From Semisulcospira habei (taxonomy: Eukaryota; Mollusca; Gastropoda; Semisulcospiridae), in assembly GCA_036245525.1 (NCBI GenBank), contig BTPG01000002.1, positions 121,683,451 to 121,747,450 of the forward strand: a stretch of DNA of 64,000 bases, written 5' to 3'. Both the position numbers and the translations under genes were made by a program. Shown piece after piece: positions 9,145-22,188 of this stretch (its first letter is position 1; every line of letters begins with the position of its first letter). The notes beneath the pieces are model-generated. The model was not told the DNA's origin, did no database searches, and worked only from the letters and a program-made list of their open reading frames with translations.

Positions 9145-11219
9145 TCACAGGAGCAGCTGGTAAAGCAGCATGCAGACGGTCGGGGAGCATGTACCCCCCC
9201 CCCCACCCCCCTGCTTCTGGATGTACACGACGACCGTCACATTGTCAGACATGATCAGAACCTCTTGGTGGAGGAGACGGGTCTGCCAATGGTCGAGCGC
9301 CAACCACACTGCCTTCAACTCCAGCCAATTGATGTGCCTGTCCGAGAGGTGTGGAGGCCACGGGCCTGAGGCTGCGGAGACGTCCGGAAGGAGGCACGCG
9401 CCCCAACCCAAGCGACTGGTGTCTATGCAGAGGGAGAGCTGCGGCGGGGAAGAGTAGATGGGGACTCCCGAGACAAGCCAGGCGGGGTCCGCCCACCGCT
9501 GGAGATGAGCCCGGACGAGCAGTAGGATGGGGACTGGGGCCGCGAGGTCGCGGGAGGACGGGTGCCAATGGGCCAGGAGATGGAGCTGGAGCGAGTAGAG
9601 CCGGCCCAGGGGCAAGAGGCCCAGCGCAGCGTTCATAAGGCCCAGGAATTGCAACCAAAGCCGGGCTGGGACCACGTCCGCGAGGGACACCTGGCGGGAA
9701 AACTCCACCAACTTCGTGACGCGGGCCTCCGGCGGTCTCACTCGGTTGCGGTCGGTCAAAAACTCCATACCCAGATGGACGAAGCGGCGGGAGGGAGCGA
9801 GGTCGGACTTCTCCCTGTTGACCAGAAAGCCTAGCCGACGGAGGAGGGCTGGGAACGCGTCCCAGTCTGTGGCCAGGGTGGAGGAATCCTGGTTCTGGAG
9901 AGGCAGGTCGTCCAAATAATTGGTGGGGCTGTAGGACGTCTGACGGGCCTTGGCGCTCACCGCATCCATGATCTGCGTGAACACCCAGGGGCTGAGGTTG
10001 AGGCCGAAGGGAAGAGTGCGGAACTGATAGACCACCCCACAATGGTCCAGGAGATGGAGCTGGAGCGGGCGCGAGTAGAGCCGGCCCAGGGGCAAGAGGT
10101 CCGCCGCAGCGTTCATAAGGTCCAGGAGTTGCAACCAAACCCAGGTCGGGACCACGTCCGTGAGGGACACCCGGCGGGAAAACTCCACCAACTTCGTGAC
10201 GCGGGCCTCCGGCAGTCTCACTTGGTTGCGGTCGGTCTAAAACTCCATACCCAGATGGACGAACCGGCGGGACGAAGCGAGGTCGGACTTACCCCTGTCG
10301 ACCAGGAAACCTAGCTGACGGAGGAGGGCTAGGAACGCGACCCGGTCTGCGGCCAGAGCGGAGGAATCCTGGTTCCGGAGAAGCAGGTCGTCCAAATAAT
10401 TGAAGGTGTGACTGGAGGACGTCTGACGGGTCTTGGTGCCCACTGCATCCACGATCTGCGTGAACACCCAGGGGCTGAGGTTGAGGCCAAAGGGGAGAGT
10501 TCGGAACTGATTGACCACCCTGCAATAGGCAAAACGCAGAAAACGCCAAGAGGCCGGGTGAATGGGAACGTGCAGGTACGCGTCTGCCAGATCGAGGCTG
10601 ACGGCAAAGTCCATGGGCCACACAAAAGCCTTTAAGGCCCGCGCCGTCTCCATCCAAAAAGGGGGAGCAAAAATGAACTTGTTTAGCGCCGAAAGGTCGA
10701 TGATAGGGCGCCACCGGCCGCCTGGCTTCGACACTAGGAAGAGGGGGCTGTAAAAGGCCGGGGAGTCGTGCCGTGCGACCAGCTCCGTCGCAGACTTGAG
10801 TAGCAAGGCCGAGATCTAATCCAGGAGAGCATCCGTCTTGAGCTAGTGGGCTGGGACATGCGTCCAGACAGAAGAGCGGCGGAGAGGAGTCGAAAGTAAA
10901 TCCTAAAGCCCTCCGTAACGGTAGTGAGCACCCAAGGGTCGTCTGGCAGCAGCGACCGCCACTCGTCGCTGTGCCGGGCTAGCCGCCCTCCGACTGGGGT
11001 CTCCGCAGGGGTCGATGGGGGCAAGAGAGGGAGCTTATCAGCGGGCCCTGCCTCGCCCGAGTCTGCGGGCGGGTCTGGGCCAGAGACCGCGGGGGCGCGA
11101 GGGCAACTGGAAGGAGGCTGGCCAGGGGGGCCGCGGGCATCCCTGAAGACTGGCCGGGAAGAGGGTCTGAATGACTGCAGGGGGGCGCTCGGCCAGAGGT
11201 CATTGGAGGCCTCCTGCAC
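9145..11219 (-). pseudogene. Element A reverse transcriptase-RNase H, with internal duplication
   Basis: N-terminal RT: RHDSPAFYSPLFLVSKPGG, then IIDLSALNKF. Palm A motif: FAVSLDLADAYLHVPIHPAS. LPFGLNLSPWVFTQI and the catalytic box FNYLDDLLLRNQDSS follow (about 10,400). After the thumb (EARVTKLVEFSRRVSL...LLPLGRLYSRPLQLHLL) the sequence returns to VVYQFRTLPFGLNLSPW and a second box, NYLDDLPLQNQDSS (about 9,920), then a second thumb. The duplicated unit has a 480-bp period. RNase H follows (SLCIDTSRLGWGACLL, HINWLELKAVWLAL, LIMSDNVTVVVYIQKQGG). There is one frame break at about 10,225. Confidence 0.85.
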
Positions 11220-11279
11220 TGCCTGCCAGGTGGGACCAAAGAGTACATAATAATAATAATTACGGTATTTATAATGCGC

Positions 11280-13088
11280 TTATCTTATAATAATTATAAC
11301 TCTAAGCGCGCACTCACATCTCACGCACGCATGCGCACGCTTTAGTAAGGGGCCCACGAACGGTGCCCGGCAGAGCTGAGAGCGGATGGGCGCAGGGAGG
11401 CGTGGGCACTGGTCCAACAAGGCATCCCGGCGCATCAGGTCACAGTTCGCAGCTGCGGCGAGGGCGTTAGTGGAAGCATGGTAAGCCGCTCGGTTGGCCG
11501 CGACCGCCAACACGTGGATGTCACGACGGGGATCCGTGGCGGGATGCTCCAAAGATTCCTCCACGCACTGGAGCACAGCCTGGGTCGCCAGCTCGAAGAA
11601 GCACGTGCAGGCCAGGGAGTTGCGGATCAAGGTCGCCGTGTTAGAGAGCCCGAAGGGGATGCAACACCGTAAGGCCCGCCGGCCTCCAAGCAGCGTCTCA
11701 GCGGTGGGGTTCACAAGAGGAAGAGGGCAGACGAACGACTGAGAATGACCCGAGTACCAGCTCCGCCGGAACCTGGTATCGACGCCCGCCAGCCAACGCG
11801 CGTCGGAGAAGAGGCCCTTCTCTGTAAGCCGACGCTGCTGGAGCTCGGCGTTGAAGGCCTCTGTCAGGTCCCAAAACCCAGGGGGTTGAGGGAGGGACTT
11901 AAACTTCTTGGCCTGGCGCGGTGCGCGTCCACAAGAGCCGAGGCCTTCCTCTTCATCGGTGGGGACGGAGGGCAGACGTCCGGAGGCAGAAAACGAGCAA
12001 TAAGGCGAGACCAGTGGTCCAGGGCTCGAGTCGTCTCCGAGCCCGAGAGGGGGCCCGCCACAGGGGAAGGGCTATGCGAGGGGGAACAGGACCGGGCACT
12101 GTTGCGGGACTGTGACCAGGGGGACGAGTGCCGGCCCAAGGAGGGAGGGTCTGGTGAGAAGAGAGCAGACGTAGAGTCCTCCGGGTGGACACTAAGCGCG
12201 TTGTCGGCGTCCTCCGGGGTCGGCCGCCAGAGCGGGGAATGCAGGGGAGCGCCAGGGGGGCGTCCGATTGCGACTGCGGCCATGGGCTGGGGCCGAAAAC
12301 AACTCGTACAAGAGAGGGGGGGGGGGGGAACCTAGGCGCACAAGGCGGGGAAGGACAACGTTAGGGGAGTCACGCCGGCCATGTCAGCGCCCTGAAGGGC
12401 GCTGGTCTCGGGAATCCAACCTGTGCTGTAGACAGGCCGGGTCCCGCTGGTCTCGTGAATCCAGGCTGTGTGAGGCGAGGGACCCAGAATCCGCGCGGCG
12501 CCGAGAGGAAGAGCGCGACCCCGAGGAGGGCCGGGATCCCGACGAGAAGCCAGAGAATCCCTCCGTCTGGTGTGAGCTGCGCCCAGCGCAGGGCAGAGCG
12601 GAGGGTCCAGAGACGTCATCGGCCGAACGGATCCACGACCCGGGGAACGAGACTCAGAAGCTGACGGAGAGCATGCACGTCGACGCGAGCATACCTGCAT
12701 CCGAGCTGACAGCCGGTGGTCCGGACGACCCGAGCACCGAGCGCTGGGAGGAGTCCCCGCAGCCCGGCGAAGAAGTCCAGCCGGGGGGGGGGGGGGCACG
12801 GTCGTGGGGGCCATGACAGGCACAGGGAGAAGCGCGCAGCGGGAGGAGAGCCCCACGATGTCCGAGGCCGCCCACCAAGTGGGCGGGGAGGCCGAGGGAG
12901 TTCCCGGGAGGCAGACGGGCGGTCACGCCGGTATAACTCCCACAACTGAGACCAGAGTTGCTCATTCCTTGGTGCGCTTTTCTCGCACGGCCGTGCAGAT
13001 GAGCAGCCCGAGCAAGGGAGACACAGCAAGGGAGACATCCGTCGGCCACTGAAGCCCCTTACACCGACGACAAGTACACAACTGGGCT
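11280..13088 (-). pseudogene. Element A Gag-like region
   Basis: It starts at 13,088 after the intron: AQLCTCRRCKGLQW (C-x2-C), LLCLPCSGCSS (C-x2-C), then LWSQLWELYRRDRPSA. A Pro/Arg/Ser-rich middle follows, and then a helical part seen in all copies: FGLSNTATLIRNSLACTCFF, VAANRAAYHASTNALAAAAN, CDLMRRDALL. The frame is broken by G/C homopolymers (12,319-12,330; 12,783-12,795) and by a retroposon tail at 11,248-11,345. It lacks homology to any host protein I know. The role as a capsid-like Gag is inferred from position upstream of pol. Confidence 0.7.
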
Positions 13089-13283
13089 CTGCAACAGAGC
13101 GGAACACACGAGAGGCAACGGCGCACGGCCCGTGCTAATGAAGGGCCACGTGAGCGAAAACTCACGACTGGCTCTGCCGTGAAGTCAGGCTGTGTACTAA
13201 CACAGCCGCTAACCGAGGGAATACCACCGCCGGTCAGGAGAACCTGCCCGATGGAGGCATGCCCCGAGACCTTACCTGGCCAT
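13089..13283 (-). other. 8-nt first coding exon and intron, element A
   Basis: On the minus strand ATGGCCAG (13,283-13,276) is followed by the donor GTAAGGTC. The intron is 187 nt, ending at the acceptor TCTGTTGCAG (13,089). The joined frame begins Met-Ala-Arg-Ala-Gln and enters the Cys-rich Gag start. Confidence 0.7.
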
Positions 13284-13444
13284 GTCCAGAGTGATGGAAG
13301 GCAAGCAAGGAGGGACACCAACCAAGGGAACCACAGGTCCAAGGTGAAGCCCAACACACCAAAGTAATCCAAAGGTATCCAAGGGTATTCAAGGGTATCC
13401 AAAAGTAACCAAGGCTGAGCAAGGGTACGGAACACTTTACTACG

Positions 13445-13654
13445 ACAAAGGTAAGCGTTCGACTGGCGTGGCACCACTGCATGCGTGACCGGATAGGGAG
13501 AGAAGGGAGGCTACTCAGGGTTTCTTGGTAACGACTCTCTAGAGTTGCCTCCCTGGTTGTGTATGTATACACAACAGATTCTTAGGCTGAAATGGGTAAG
13601 TTAAGTGTACCTTCCATATAGTAATGCCATCGGTATGGATTTTGAGGAAACAAA
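13445..13654 (-). repeat. Element A 5' inverted terminal repeat
   Basis: GGCTACTCAGGGTTTCTTGG, then CCTCCCTGGTTGTGTATGTA, then CTTAGGCTGAAATGGGTAAG, TAATGCCATCGGTATGG and TTTTGAGGAAACAAA. The reverse complement of most of this lies at about 7,500-7,650. Confidence 0.85.
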
Positions 13655-14360
<706 letters not shown>

Positions 14361-14405
14361 ACTAGCTATATCGGGTCATCTGCATACTCTTCTGAAAGCG
14401 CGACG

Positions 14406-14446
<41 letters not shown>

Positions 14447-14612
14447 TGTGTGTGTGTGTATGTGTGTGTGTGTATGCGTGCGTGTGCGTGCGTGTGCATG
14501 TTAGTGCATACATGCATGTGCTCTCCTAACATCTCCAAGAGACATAGATCCTCATGCACTCTCCGGACGCATGAGGATCTATGTCTTGGAGATGCACGCC
14601 TGTCTGTGTGAG

Positions 14613-14980
14613 AGATGATGATGATGATGGAACGTTTTATTGACAGGATAAAGTTTTAGGCGAAACGCCTCTCTTACAAACTGTCTTGTTAGAAAAGAAA
14701 TATTAACAGCAAAGAGTAAGAGAAACACAATAACACAATAAATCGAAACATGAAGAAATAAACTGGAAAAAAAACACAGCAATGCAAATAATGTGCACAC
14801 ATATCAATAACAGTGAATAATATAAGTAGTCCGTTCAGGTAGTAAGTTACTGTAACAAGATGTTATATAAACGAGTTTTGAATGTTCTAGAGTTAGAAAT
14901 GGATTTAATTTGGAGTGGTAGTTCGTTCCAGGCTTTGGCACCTGAGAACGAAAGGCTGGTTTTATATATATCGAGCCAGG
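14613..14980 (-). pseudogene. CR1-like LINE 3' end with CAT-repeat tail
   Basis: The minus-strand C-terminus of a LINE ORF2 reads AFRSQVPKPG, with a neighbouring frame giving AWNELPLQIKSI and SRTFKTRLYNILLQ. The 3' UTR contains AGGCGTTTCGCCTAAAAC and CAATAAAACGTTCCATCATC, and it ends in a CAT repeat at 14,613. A related end in plus orientation lies at about 34,985-35,070. Confidence 0.65.
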
Positions 14981-14984
14981 AGAG

Positions 14985-16063
<1,079 letters not shown>

Positions 16064-16520
16064 CAGAGAGAGACAGAGAGAGAAAGTGTGCGGTAGGGAG
16101 AATTACGTCATATTTAGAGTATAGTATTATGTCAATGTCTACGTGATGACGGAGTTGCCTCTTTTAAGTCACCGCCACTGTCTGACTTTCTATAGCAGTC
16201 AAGGTTTTTTACTGTTTTAAATCTTTCCTGAAAAGAATTAGTTTTTACTAAAGAAGTTGAAAGGATACAAAGCTGGCTGACGAACTCATCCAATGTCTTT
16301 CTTCAAACTAGCTATATGCAAAATTTCAAGTAAATATGCCAACAAGTACAGACTCTAATCTGGGTCAACTGACTTCCTATAAACGGTTGTTTATGTATTC
16401 AATACGACATTCAATTACAATATGCTCATAGGCTCTCTTAGCCACCCCTTTAAGAAAGTGTTTCACCAAGTTTCAAGCTTGTGTGTACAGAAATGTCGGA
16501 GATTCTCTTGTTTACATACA

Positions 16521-16930
16521 AACGCACACACACGCATACATAATACATACGCACATATGGCGCTTCGCGCCAAATGTACGTTCAGCAGCGAGGTTAGCGT
16601 AACTAGACATGACGTAATTGTTACTGCAATTGTGAGAGGTTTAGGCCTGCCCGCCTTTAACATCATGGACATGCTATTAAATTCACCCCACTGTGACCCG
16701 TCCCAAAATCAAGGAACTTCAAATATAAGGAACTATAAATAGAAGGAACTTTCGAAATAGTTTTAGATTTAACATTGTTTTTATGTTGTAACGTTAACAA
16801 AAGACCAAATAGCTAGTCCCCGATCACCTCGGTGCCAGCGGGACACTAAACAGGATTTATGGATGGATGGATGGAAGGAACTTAACACACACAAAAAAAA
16901 AAAAAACAAGTGGAAACAATGAACAGAAGG
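16521..16930. other. Intron, with RTE-like tail at 16,820-16,880
   Basis: GGTGCCAGCGGGACACTAAA, then CAGGATTTATGGATGGATGG (about 16,832-16,875), looks like the 3' end and ATGG-repeat tail of an RTE-type LINE or derived SINE. The rest (including a CA-rich stretch near 16,525) shows nothing recognisable. Confidence 0.45.
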
Positions 16931-17051
16931 ATGATGTATGGCTCTGCTAACCTTTGCTCCCTATGGCTCCCTTTGTTATTGCATGCAAGCAAAAAAAAGT
17001 GTGTAGGACACACCAAAAACCTACAACACAAAGCAAATACAACTGACGTAC

Positions 17052-17212
17052 CTCTGTTGAAGTGGGCCATGGATTTATCAGAGGAATAGAAGAACATGTT
17101 TGGTGTAGTGCCGTTCCCAAAGTGGCAATGATCATGTGTGGCCACAAAGAACCAGCCAGTGCCGCTACACCCATGAAACTCGCCCACAGCAAACTGGTGG
17201 CCATTTGGATCA
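17052..17212 (-). CDS. ShK gene exon: unnamed C-terminal domain, part 3
   Basis: 161 nt between the acceptor TTGTCTTCCAG and the donor GTACGTCAG, entering in phase 2 and leaving in phase 1. It encodes PNGHQFAVGEFHGCSGTGWF, FVATHDHCHFGNG and FYSSDKSMAHFNR. Two Cys residues (GCSG, DHCH) probably form a disulphide. Rich in Gly, His and aromatics, it looks like the later half of an extracellular beta-sandwich-like domain seen in many uncharacterised mollusc and lancelet proteins (from memory, unnamed). It fits both neighbours in phase. Confidence 0.88.
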
Positions 17213-17619
17213 CTGGAAGACAAAAAATATTTATTTTATCCCTTGGCTGTGGGTGGTAGCTCTTTTGGTCAAGATGATTCCTGCAGGAATCTCCTTGTCA
17301 AACAGCACTACTGACAGGCACAAGGTTAACACATTGTGACATCATAACAAGACAAGATTCTCTGGCACTGCATTTGGTCTACCATGTTTGATCCATCTTC
17401 CATTGTTGGTGTATGTTCTTTATAGTGAATTCGGAAGCAGCAAAAGGCATTATTAACCCTATGTATGTTGGTAGTGGTTTAAGTCGCGATGATTCCTACA
17501 GACATGCAAAGAGTTAAAGCAGAGATTCTGTGGATTAATCAGCAAGATATTGTGAAAGACAACCCAAAAAGTCTCATTTGACACACATGATATTCATTTT
17601 GTCTTATCTTATAACACAC

Positions 17620-17774
17620 CTAGCAGGGTTGAACTGGTCCGGTGTGACAGTCAGGTCATTCCAGGTGGAGGAAATGATATTCTCTGGACGGAACCAGTCA
17701 TTCTTGCCGGAATTACGCACATCAAACATGATGTTGGCCATCTCTAGTCCATTATTGTAGATTGCCACTTTCAA
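17620..17774 (-). CDS. ShK gene exon: unnamed C-terminal domain, part 2
   Basis: 155 nt between the acceptor AATTTTGCAG and the donor GTGTGTTAT (a weaker GTGTGT donor), phase 0 to 2. It encodes LKVAIYNNGLEMANIMFDVR, NSGKNDWFRPENII, SSTWNDL and TPDQFNP. The pattern of a beta strand, then FDxR, then WF, then SSTWxDL is the hallmark that joins it to the same domain as its neighbours. No stop or indel is present. Confidence 0.88.
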
Positions 17775-17867
17775 CTGCAAAATTCAAGAGCAAAATATTT
17801 TACAAAATACAATACATGCAGGTCAAAAAGTGTTCATCACTAAATGGTTAACATTTGGACTTGTCTT

Positions 17868-18079
17868 TTAACCCACTTAGTCCCACAGCTGCATTTCCCA
17901 GATTTTGGAGGTGTCATCTAAAGGCTATGTACAAGTTGCAGGAGATTGGTCGACAATGACAATTTTAAGAGTAGTGCCAGATTAGCTTGGCGCCTGATGG
18001 CGCTAAGCTAATCTGGCACTACCCTTGAATTATCATGGTCAAGCCATCTTCTTCTGTAGGTTGGGGTTAAATGGGTTAA
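17868..18079. repeat. Hairpin MITE-like element R2, copy 2
   Basis: The ends TTAACCCACTTAG and TTAAATGGGTTAA are near-perfect inverted repeats of about 13 bp. The central palindrome is AGTGCCAGATTAGCTTGGCG / GCTAAGCTAATCTGGCACTA. It lies 94 nt from the acceptor of the exon at 17,620-17,774. Confidence 0.85.
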
Positions 18080-18835
18080 TTTATTAGCAACCTGTAGCAG
18101 AGTTATACACAACTAATGAAGTCAGCATGAGGGATATACTGCAAAATATGTGTCAAATCACAAACAAGCAACAAGATGAGACCCCAGCCCAAAGTTGTTC
18201 ATATTTTCAAGCTTATCCTTCTGATCCATCTCCTTCTACTCTAACCCACCCTCTGATCCACACACACTGGCACACAGAAATAAAGACGGACACACAGCGA
18301 TTCCCCCCATTCGTAAGCTCTGTGGTCTGGCATAGCGACAGCTATTCTGAAGAAGAATAATAGCACAAGCAGCGAAATGACGTCACTTCAAGCTTCACGT
18401 CATGGCATGATTAGTCCCACGACACCGTGTTCATAGTGACGACTTGATTTTTACGTCACTCATCTCAGTACTAGCATTTTTCTCTAAAATGTATGTTTTC
18501 GAAAAATACTTACCCTTAGCTTACCCGATTTCAGCCTAAGCACCCTTGTGTGTACCTACACGACGAGGGTCCTAACTCAGAGAGTTGTATCCAAGTGACC
18601 GGGTAGTCTCCCCTCCCTCCCACTGGTCACGTGAGCCGTGCATTCCCGCCAGTCTTACACTTAGCGTAGTGGCGGCAAGCGGGGTAGGTGGGAGGGTACT
18701 CCGGGTAATGCCATCGGTAAGAATTTTTCCAAAAAAATACATTTTAGAGAAAAATACACTTGTTTCCTCAAAATACATTTCTAATTGGAAGAATAGTGAA
18801 AAGGAGGAGGGTGCCGCCCAAAAACCCTGCCACGG

Positions 18836-20300
18836 CTAAAGCTTAGCTTCGAGGGGCAACCTCCCGATGATTTCAGCTAAGAGGTACCTGTGGCGCCTGA
18901 GGCGCTCGGGGGAAGTGTTGCACTGCCGAGAGGTCTCCAACGAGGGCCAGGTTCCCTCGTTGGCCGGAGAGGTCTCGGAGATAGAAGCGGGCGAAGGTGG
19001 ACTTTCAACGATGTCTCTGACTGCGCAGTTGCGGTTGAACGCGACGCTTGCGGCGACCGCTTTGACTTCGTGAGCCCGCATCCGCATTCTCCTGGTGCCC
19101 TGCGGGGAGATATCCTTGTATGCGGAGCAGATGGTCCATCGCAACCAGAACGAGATCGTCTGGGCGGAATGTCAGCTTGGCCTGGGGCAAAGGGCAGGAA
19201 GAGGCAGGAGCGGCCTCTCTTAATGGGCTTCACTCTGCGCAGGTAGACTCTTAATGTTCGGACCGGGTCTTGCAACCGTGATGTCTGGGACCGGTCGAAC
19301 TCTGTAAGCGGGCGAAGACTCAACACCTGGGGCGGAGCCGAGGGGAGTCTATTCTTGGCCAAGAAGGAAGAATTGGTCAGAAGGTGAACACATCCGTCGG
19401 TCCTGAACTGCATGCCGGCTGGGTCCACCGACAGGGCATGCAGCTCGCTCACTCTGGCCGCAGTAGCGAGGGCCAAGAGGAAGCAGGTCTTCCTAGTCAC
19501 GTCCGCAAGGCGGGCCGAGGGAAGAGGCTCGAACCGACTGGAGTTCAACCAAGGCAACACCCACGGGAGGTCCCAGCGTGGAACGAGAGAACGAGCAACT
19601 GGCCGCTGCAGTTCGAAGTAGGACATCAGGTCCGAGAGGTCCATGCACGCTCCCAGGTCTGGTAGGCATAAGTGCCGATAAGTGTCTGCCACCATCGAGA
19701 GGTAACCACGGATGGTGATCGGGGCCAAATTCTGCTCACTAACCGCCACAAGAAGAACTCAGCCAGCAGAGGTGTGGTCAGAGCCGTGGGGGAGAGGCGC
19801 TGGGACTCGCACCAGGACTGTAGGACCCTCCACTTTCCTTCGTACACCCGGAGGGTGGACGGTCTGCGGGCTGCCGCGATCGCCTCCACTGCTGCATCCG
19901 AGAAACCTCGCGCTGTGAGGGCTTGCCGCACAACCTCCAGGCGTGAAGCAGAAGTCTCTCCGGGCAAGGGTGGAAGAGATTCTGCCTGGGCTGCTTCAGC
20001 ATCGTACGAGGCGTGGGGAGCCGGAGAGGAGGGTCGGTGGCGAGGCTCAAGATCTGTCGTCCACGTCCTGTTCCAAATGAATGGTGCGACGAGCAGTAGG
20101 ACCGTGTTGCAACCCCGTAGCTTGAGGAGCACCTTGGGCACCAGCACCGAGGGAGGATCAGCGTAGGCCACGAGGCCCTCCCGGGAGACGGACAGAGCGT
20201 CCACCGCCCACGCGAGGGGTTCCGGGATGGGCGAGACAAATAGCGGCAGCGGCTTGTTCCATCTGGTCGCAAACAGGTCAATCCTGTTTGCGCACAGATC
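18836..20300 (-). pseudogene. Element B tyrosine recombinase region
   Basis: Linker: DLFATRWNKPLPLFVSPIPE, VLVPKVLLKLRGCNTVLLLV, RLEVVRQALTARGFSDAAVE. Recombinase: LAPITIRGYLSMVADTYRHL, RKTCFLLALATAARVSELHA with the first catalytic Arg, LRVYLRRVKPIKRGRSCLFL, then a frameshift. In the next frame come CSAYKDISPQGTRRMRMR and AHEVKAVAASVAFNRNC, where the usual HEVR is HEVK. After RDIV the frame breaks again before the GW and Tyr segment. It is inactive by at least three lesions. Confidence 0.8.
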
Positions 20301-22188
20301 ATCCGGAAGATGTCCGGCCGGAGGGACCACTCGGTTTGCAGGAGCTGTCCTCGTCGCGAGAGGGAGTCCGCGAGAACATTTAGGTGTCCCGGAATGTGCC
20401 GTGCTCGGAGCGCAATCCTCCGATCCCTGCTCCACAGGAAGATCTGGTAAGGTAGCATGCAGAGGGCCGAGGGCCAAGTGCCACCTTGCTTCTGAATATA
20501 AGCTACCACCGTCGCATTGTCGGACAGGATCAGGACTTCCTGGACGCAGAGCTGCGATTCCCAGTTGATGAGCGCCAACCACACCGCCTTCAACTCCAGC
20601 CAGTTGATATGCTTGTCTTGAAGGTCCGATGCCCACCGGCCCGAGACGGTGCTGAATTCCCGCAGTAAGTGGGTACCCCAGCCGACGAGGATTGCGTCCG
20701 TGCAAATGGAGAAAGGGGCGGAGGGGTGAAGAGTGGGACTCCTTTCGCCAACCAAGAGTGGTCTGTCCATCTAAGCAGATGCGGCCGGATCAAAAGCGGG
20801 ACTGGGATCTCCCGAGGACAGACGCCAGTGGAGCAGCACATGGAGCTGTAGCTGTCGCGAGTAGCGCCTGCCGAGGGGTAACAGTTCCGCCGCCGCGCTG
20901 ATTAGACCCAAGAGCTGGAGCCCGGTCCTAGCCGGGACCGGGTTCGCTAGAGAGACCTAAAGAGCTAAGGCCGCCACCTTCTGGATCCAAGCCTCTGGTA
21001 GACGTACTCTGTTGAAGTCGGTCAGGAACTCCATGCCCAGGTGAACAAACCTGCGAGATGACACCAAGTCCGACTTCTCCTCGTTGACGATGAACCCGAG
21101 CCGGTGAAGAAGCGCTAGGAGAGCGTCCCTGTCCGCCTCTTGCGAGGCCGGGTCCTGATTCTTGAGGAGCAGTTCGTCGAGATAGCTGGAGGTAGGGCTC
21201 GAGTAATCCTGCCTGGATCTGGCGACTATGGCGTCCATAATCCTCGTAAAGACCCAAGAGGTGAGGTTAAGACCGGAGGGTAGGGCCCGAAACTGATAAA
21301 CGACCCCGCGAAAGGCGAAAAGCAATTAACGCCGAGAGGCCGGGTGTATGGGAACGTACAGGTATGCGTCTGACAGGTCGAGACTGACCGCATAGTCCAT
21401 AGGCTGTACCGAGGCTCATAAGGCTCCATTCTGTTTCCATGCAAAAGGAGGAGGCGACGATAACTTGTTCAGGGCCGAGAGATCGATGACCGGTCGCCAC
21501 TTGCCGCCGGGTTTCGGAACCACGAAGAGCCGACTGTAAAATGCCGTGGAGTCCTGTCGAGCTACTACTTCCGTGGCGGCCTTCTGAAGCAGTGCGGCAA
21601 TCTCCCCCTCGTCCGCCTTGCACTGGTCGACCGGTACGCGCGTCCAGAGAGGGGAGCGTCTCAGCGGGGGCAGGGTCCAAAACGAGAACTGAAGTTCTAC
21701 AAGATCGTGTCGAGAATCCAAGGGTCCTCTGGCAGCAGCGACCGCCACTCGTCGCTGTGCCTCGCTAGCCTCCCGCCGACTGGAGACCCTGCAGGATTCG
21801 GCAGGGGCGAAGTCGGGAGAAAGTCACTGGGCCCTCCCCCGCCTGGCCTCCGGGCGTTCCTGGGACCGGGAGGGGCTGAGGCCTGGAGGGGGCGGGCGCG
21901 GCCGGCGGGGGCCTGACGTCTGGGTCTGGGATGAAGTCTGGTAACCAGCCGAGAGGTGGATCTAAAGCTCCGCAGGGCGCGACCCTCGTCCTTGCGGAAA
22001 GCTGGAAACTGGGAGGAATCAGCTCTGGGGGCGCTCGGCCACAGATCCTTAGCCGCATCCTTAACCTCAGCCAGGTGGAACCGAAGAGGAGGGACCCGCC
22101 CAGAGGAGCACGGCAAAGCTGAGCGACGAAGGTTGAGGGAATGCCGGGACAGCTCTTCAACACGGCGTCTCGTCTGATTAGGTCGCAA
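20300..22188 (-). pseudogene. Element B reverse transcriptase-RNase H
   Basis: RT start: PVGGRLARHSDEWRSLLPED, TAFYSRLFVVPKPGGKWRPV, IDLSALNKL. Palm: VVYQFRALPSGLNLTSWVFT. The catalytic box is SSYLDELLLKNQDP, with the second Asp changed to Glu (about 21,180). Thumb: EEKSDLVSSRRFVHLGMEF. RNase H: SICTDAILVGWGTHLL, KHINWLELKAVWLALINWE, LILSDNATVVAYIQKQGG, RHIPGHLNVLADSLSRRGQL. There are stops near 20,965 and 20,770 and frame breaks near 21,330 and 21,415. The upstream part overlaps the end of Gag in another frame. Confidence 0.85.

Larger units (their letters stand above)
7454..13654 (-). mobile_element. DIRS-like retrotransposon A
   Basis: A minus-strand element of about 6.2 kb with inverted terminal repeats (left about 7,500-7,720, right about 13,445-13,620). 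Its internal content, in transcription order, is an 8-nt exon and intron, Gag, RT-RNase H, and tyrosine recombinase. The exact ends come from the empty site in R1 at 52,739/52,740 (TTGAAAAA|GTCTCG). No target duplication is seen, as expected of recombinase-mediated insertion. Gag and pol are broken, the RT core is duplicated, and the recombinase has lost its first Arg and its Tyr. It lies in the intron between host exons 17,052 and 6,979, in the host gene's sense orientation. Confidence 0.9.

Noticed and set aside
8514..9254. 246-codon plus-strand frame, and other long plus-strand frames inside the DIRS elements
   Set aside because: They are antisense shadows of GC-rich minus-strand pol; the encoded sequences lack any domain, while the minus strand gives RT, RNase H and recombinase.
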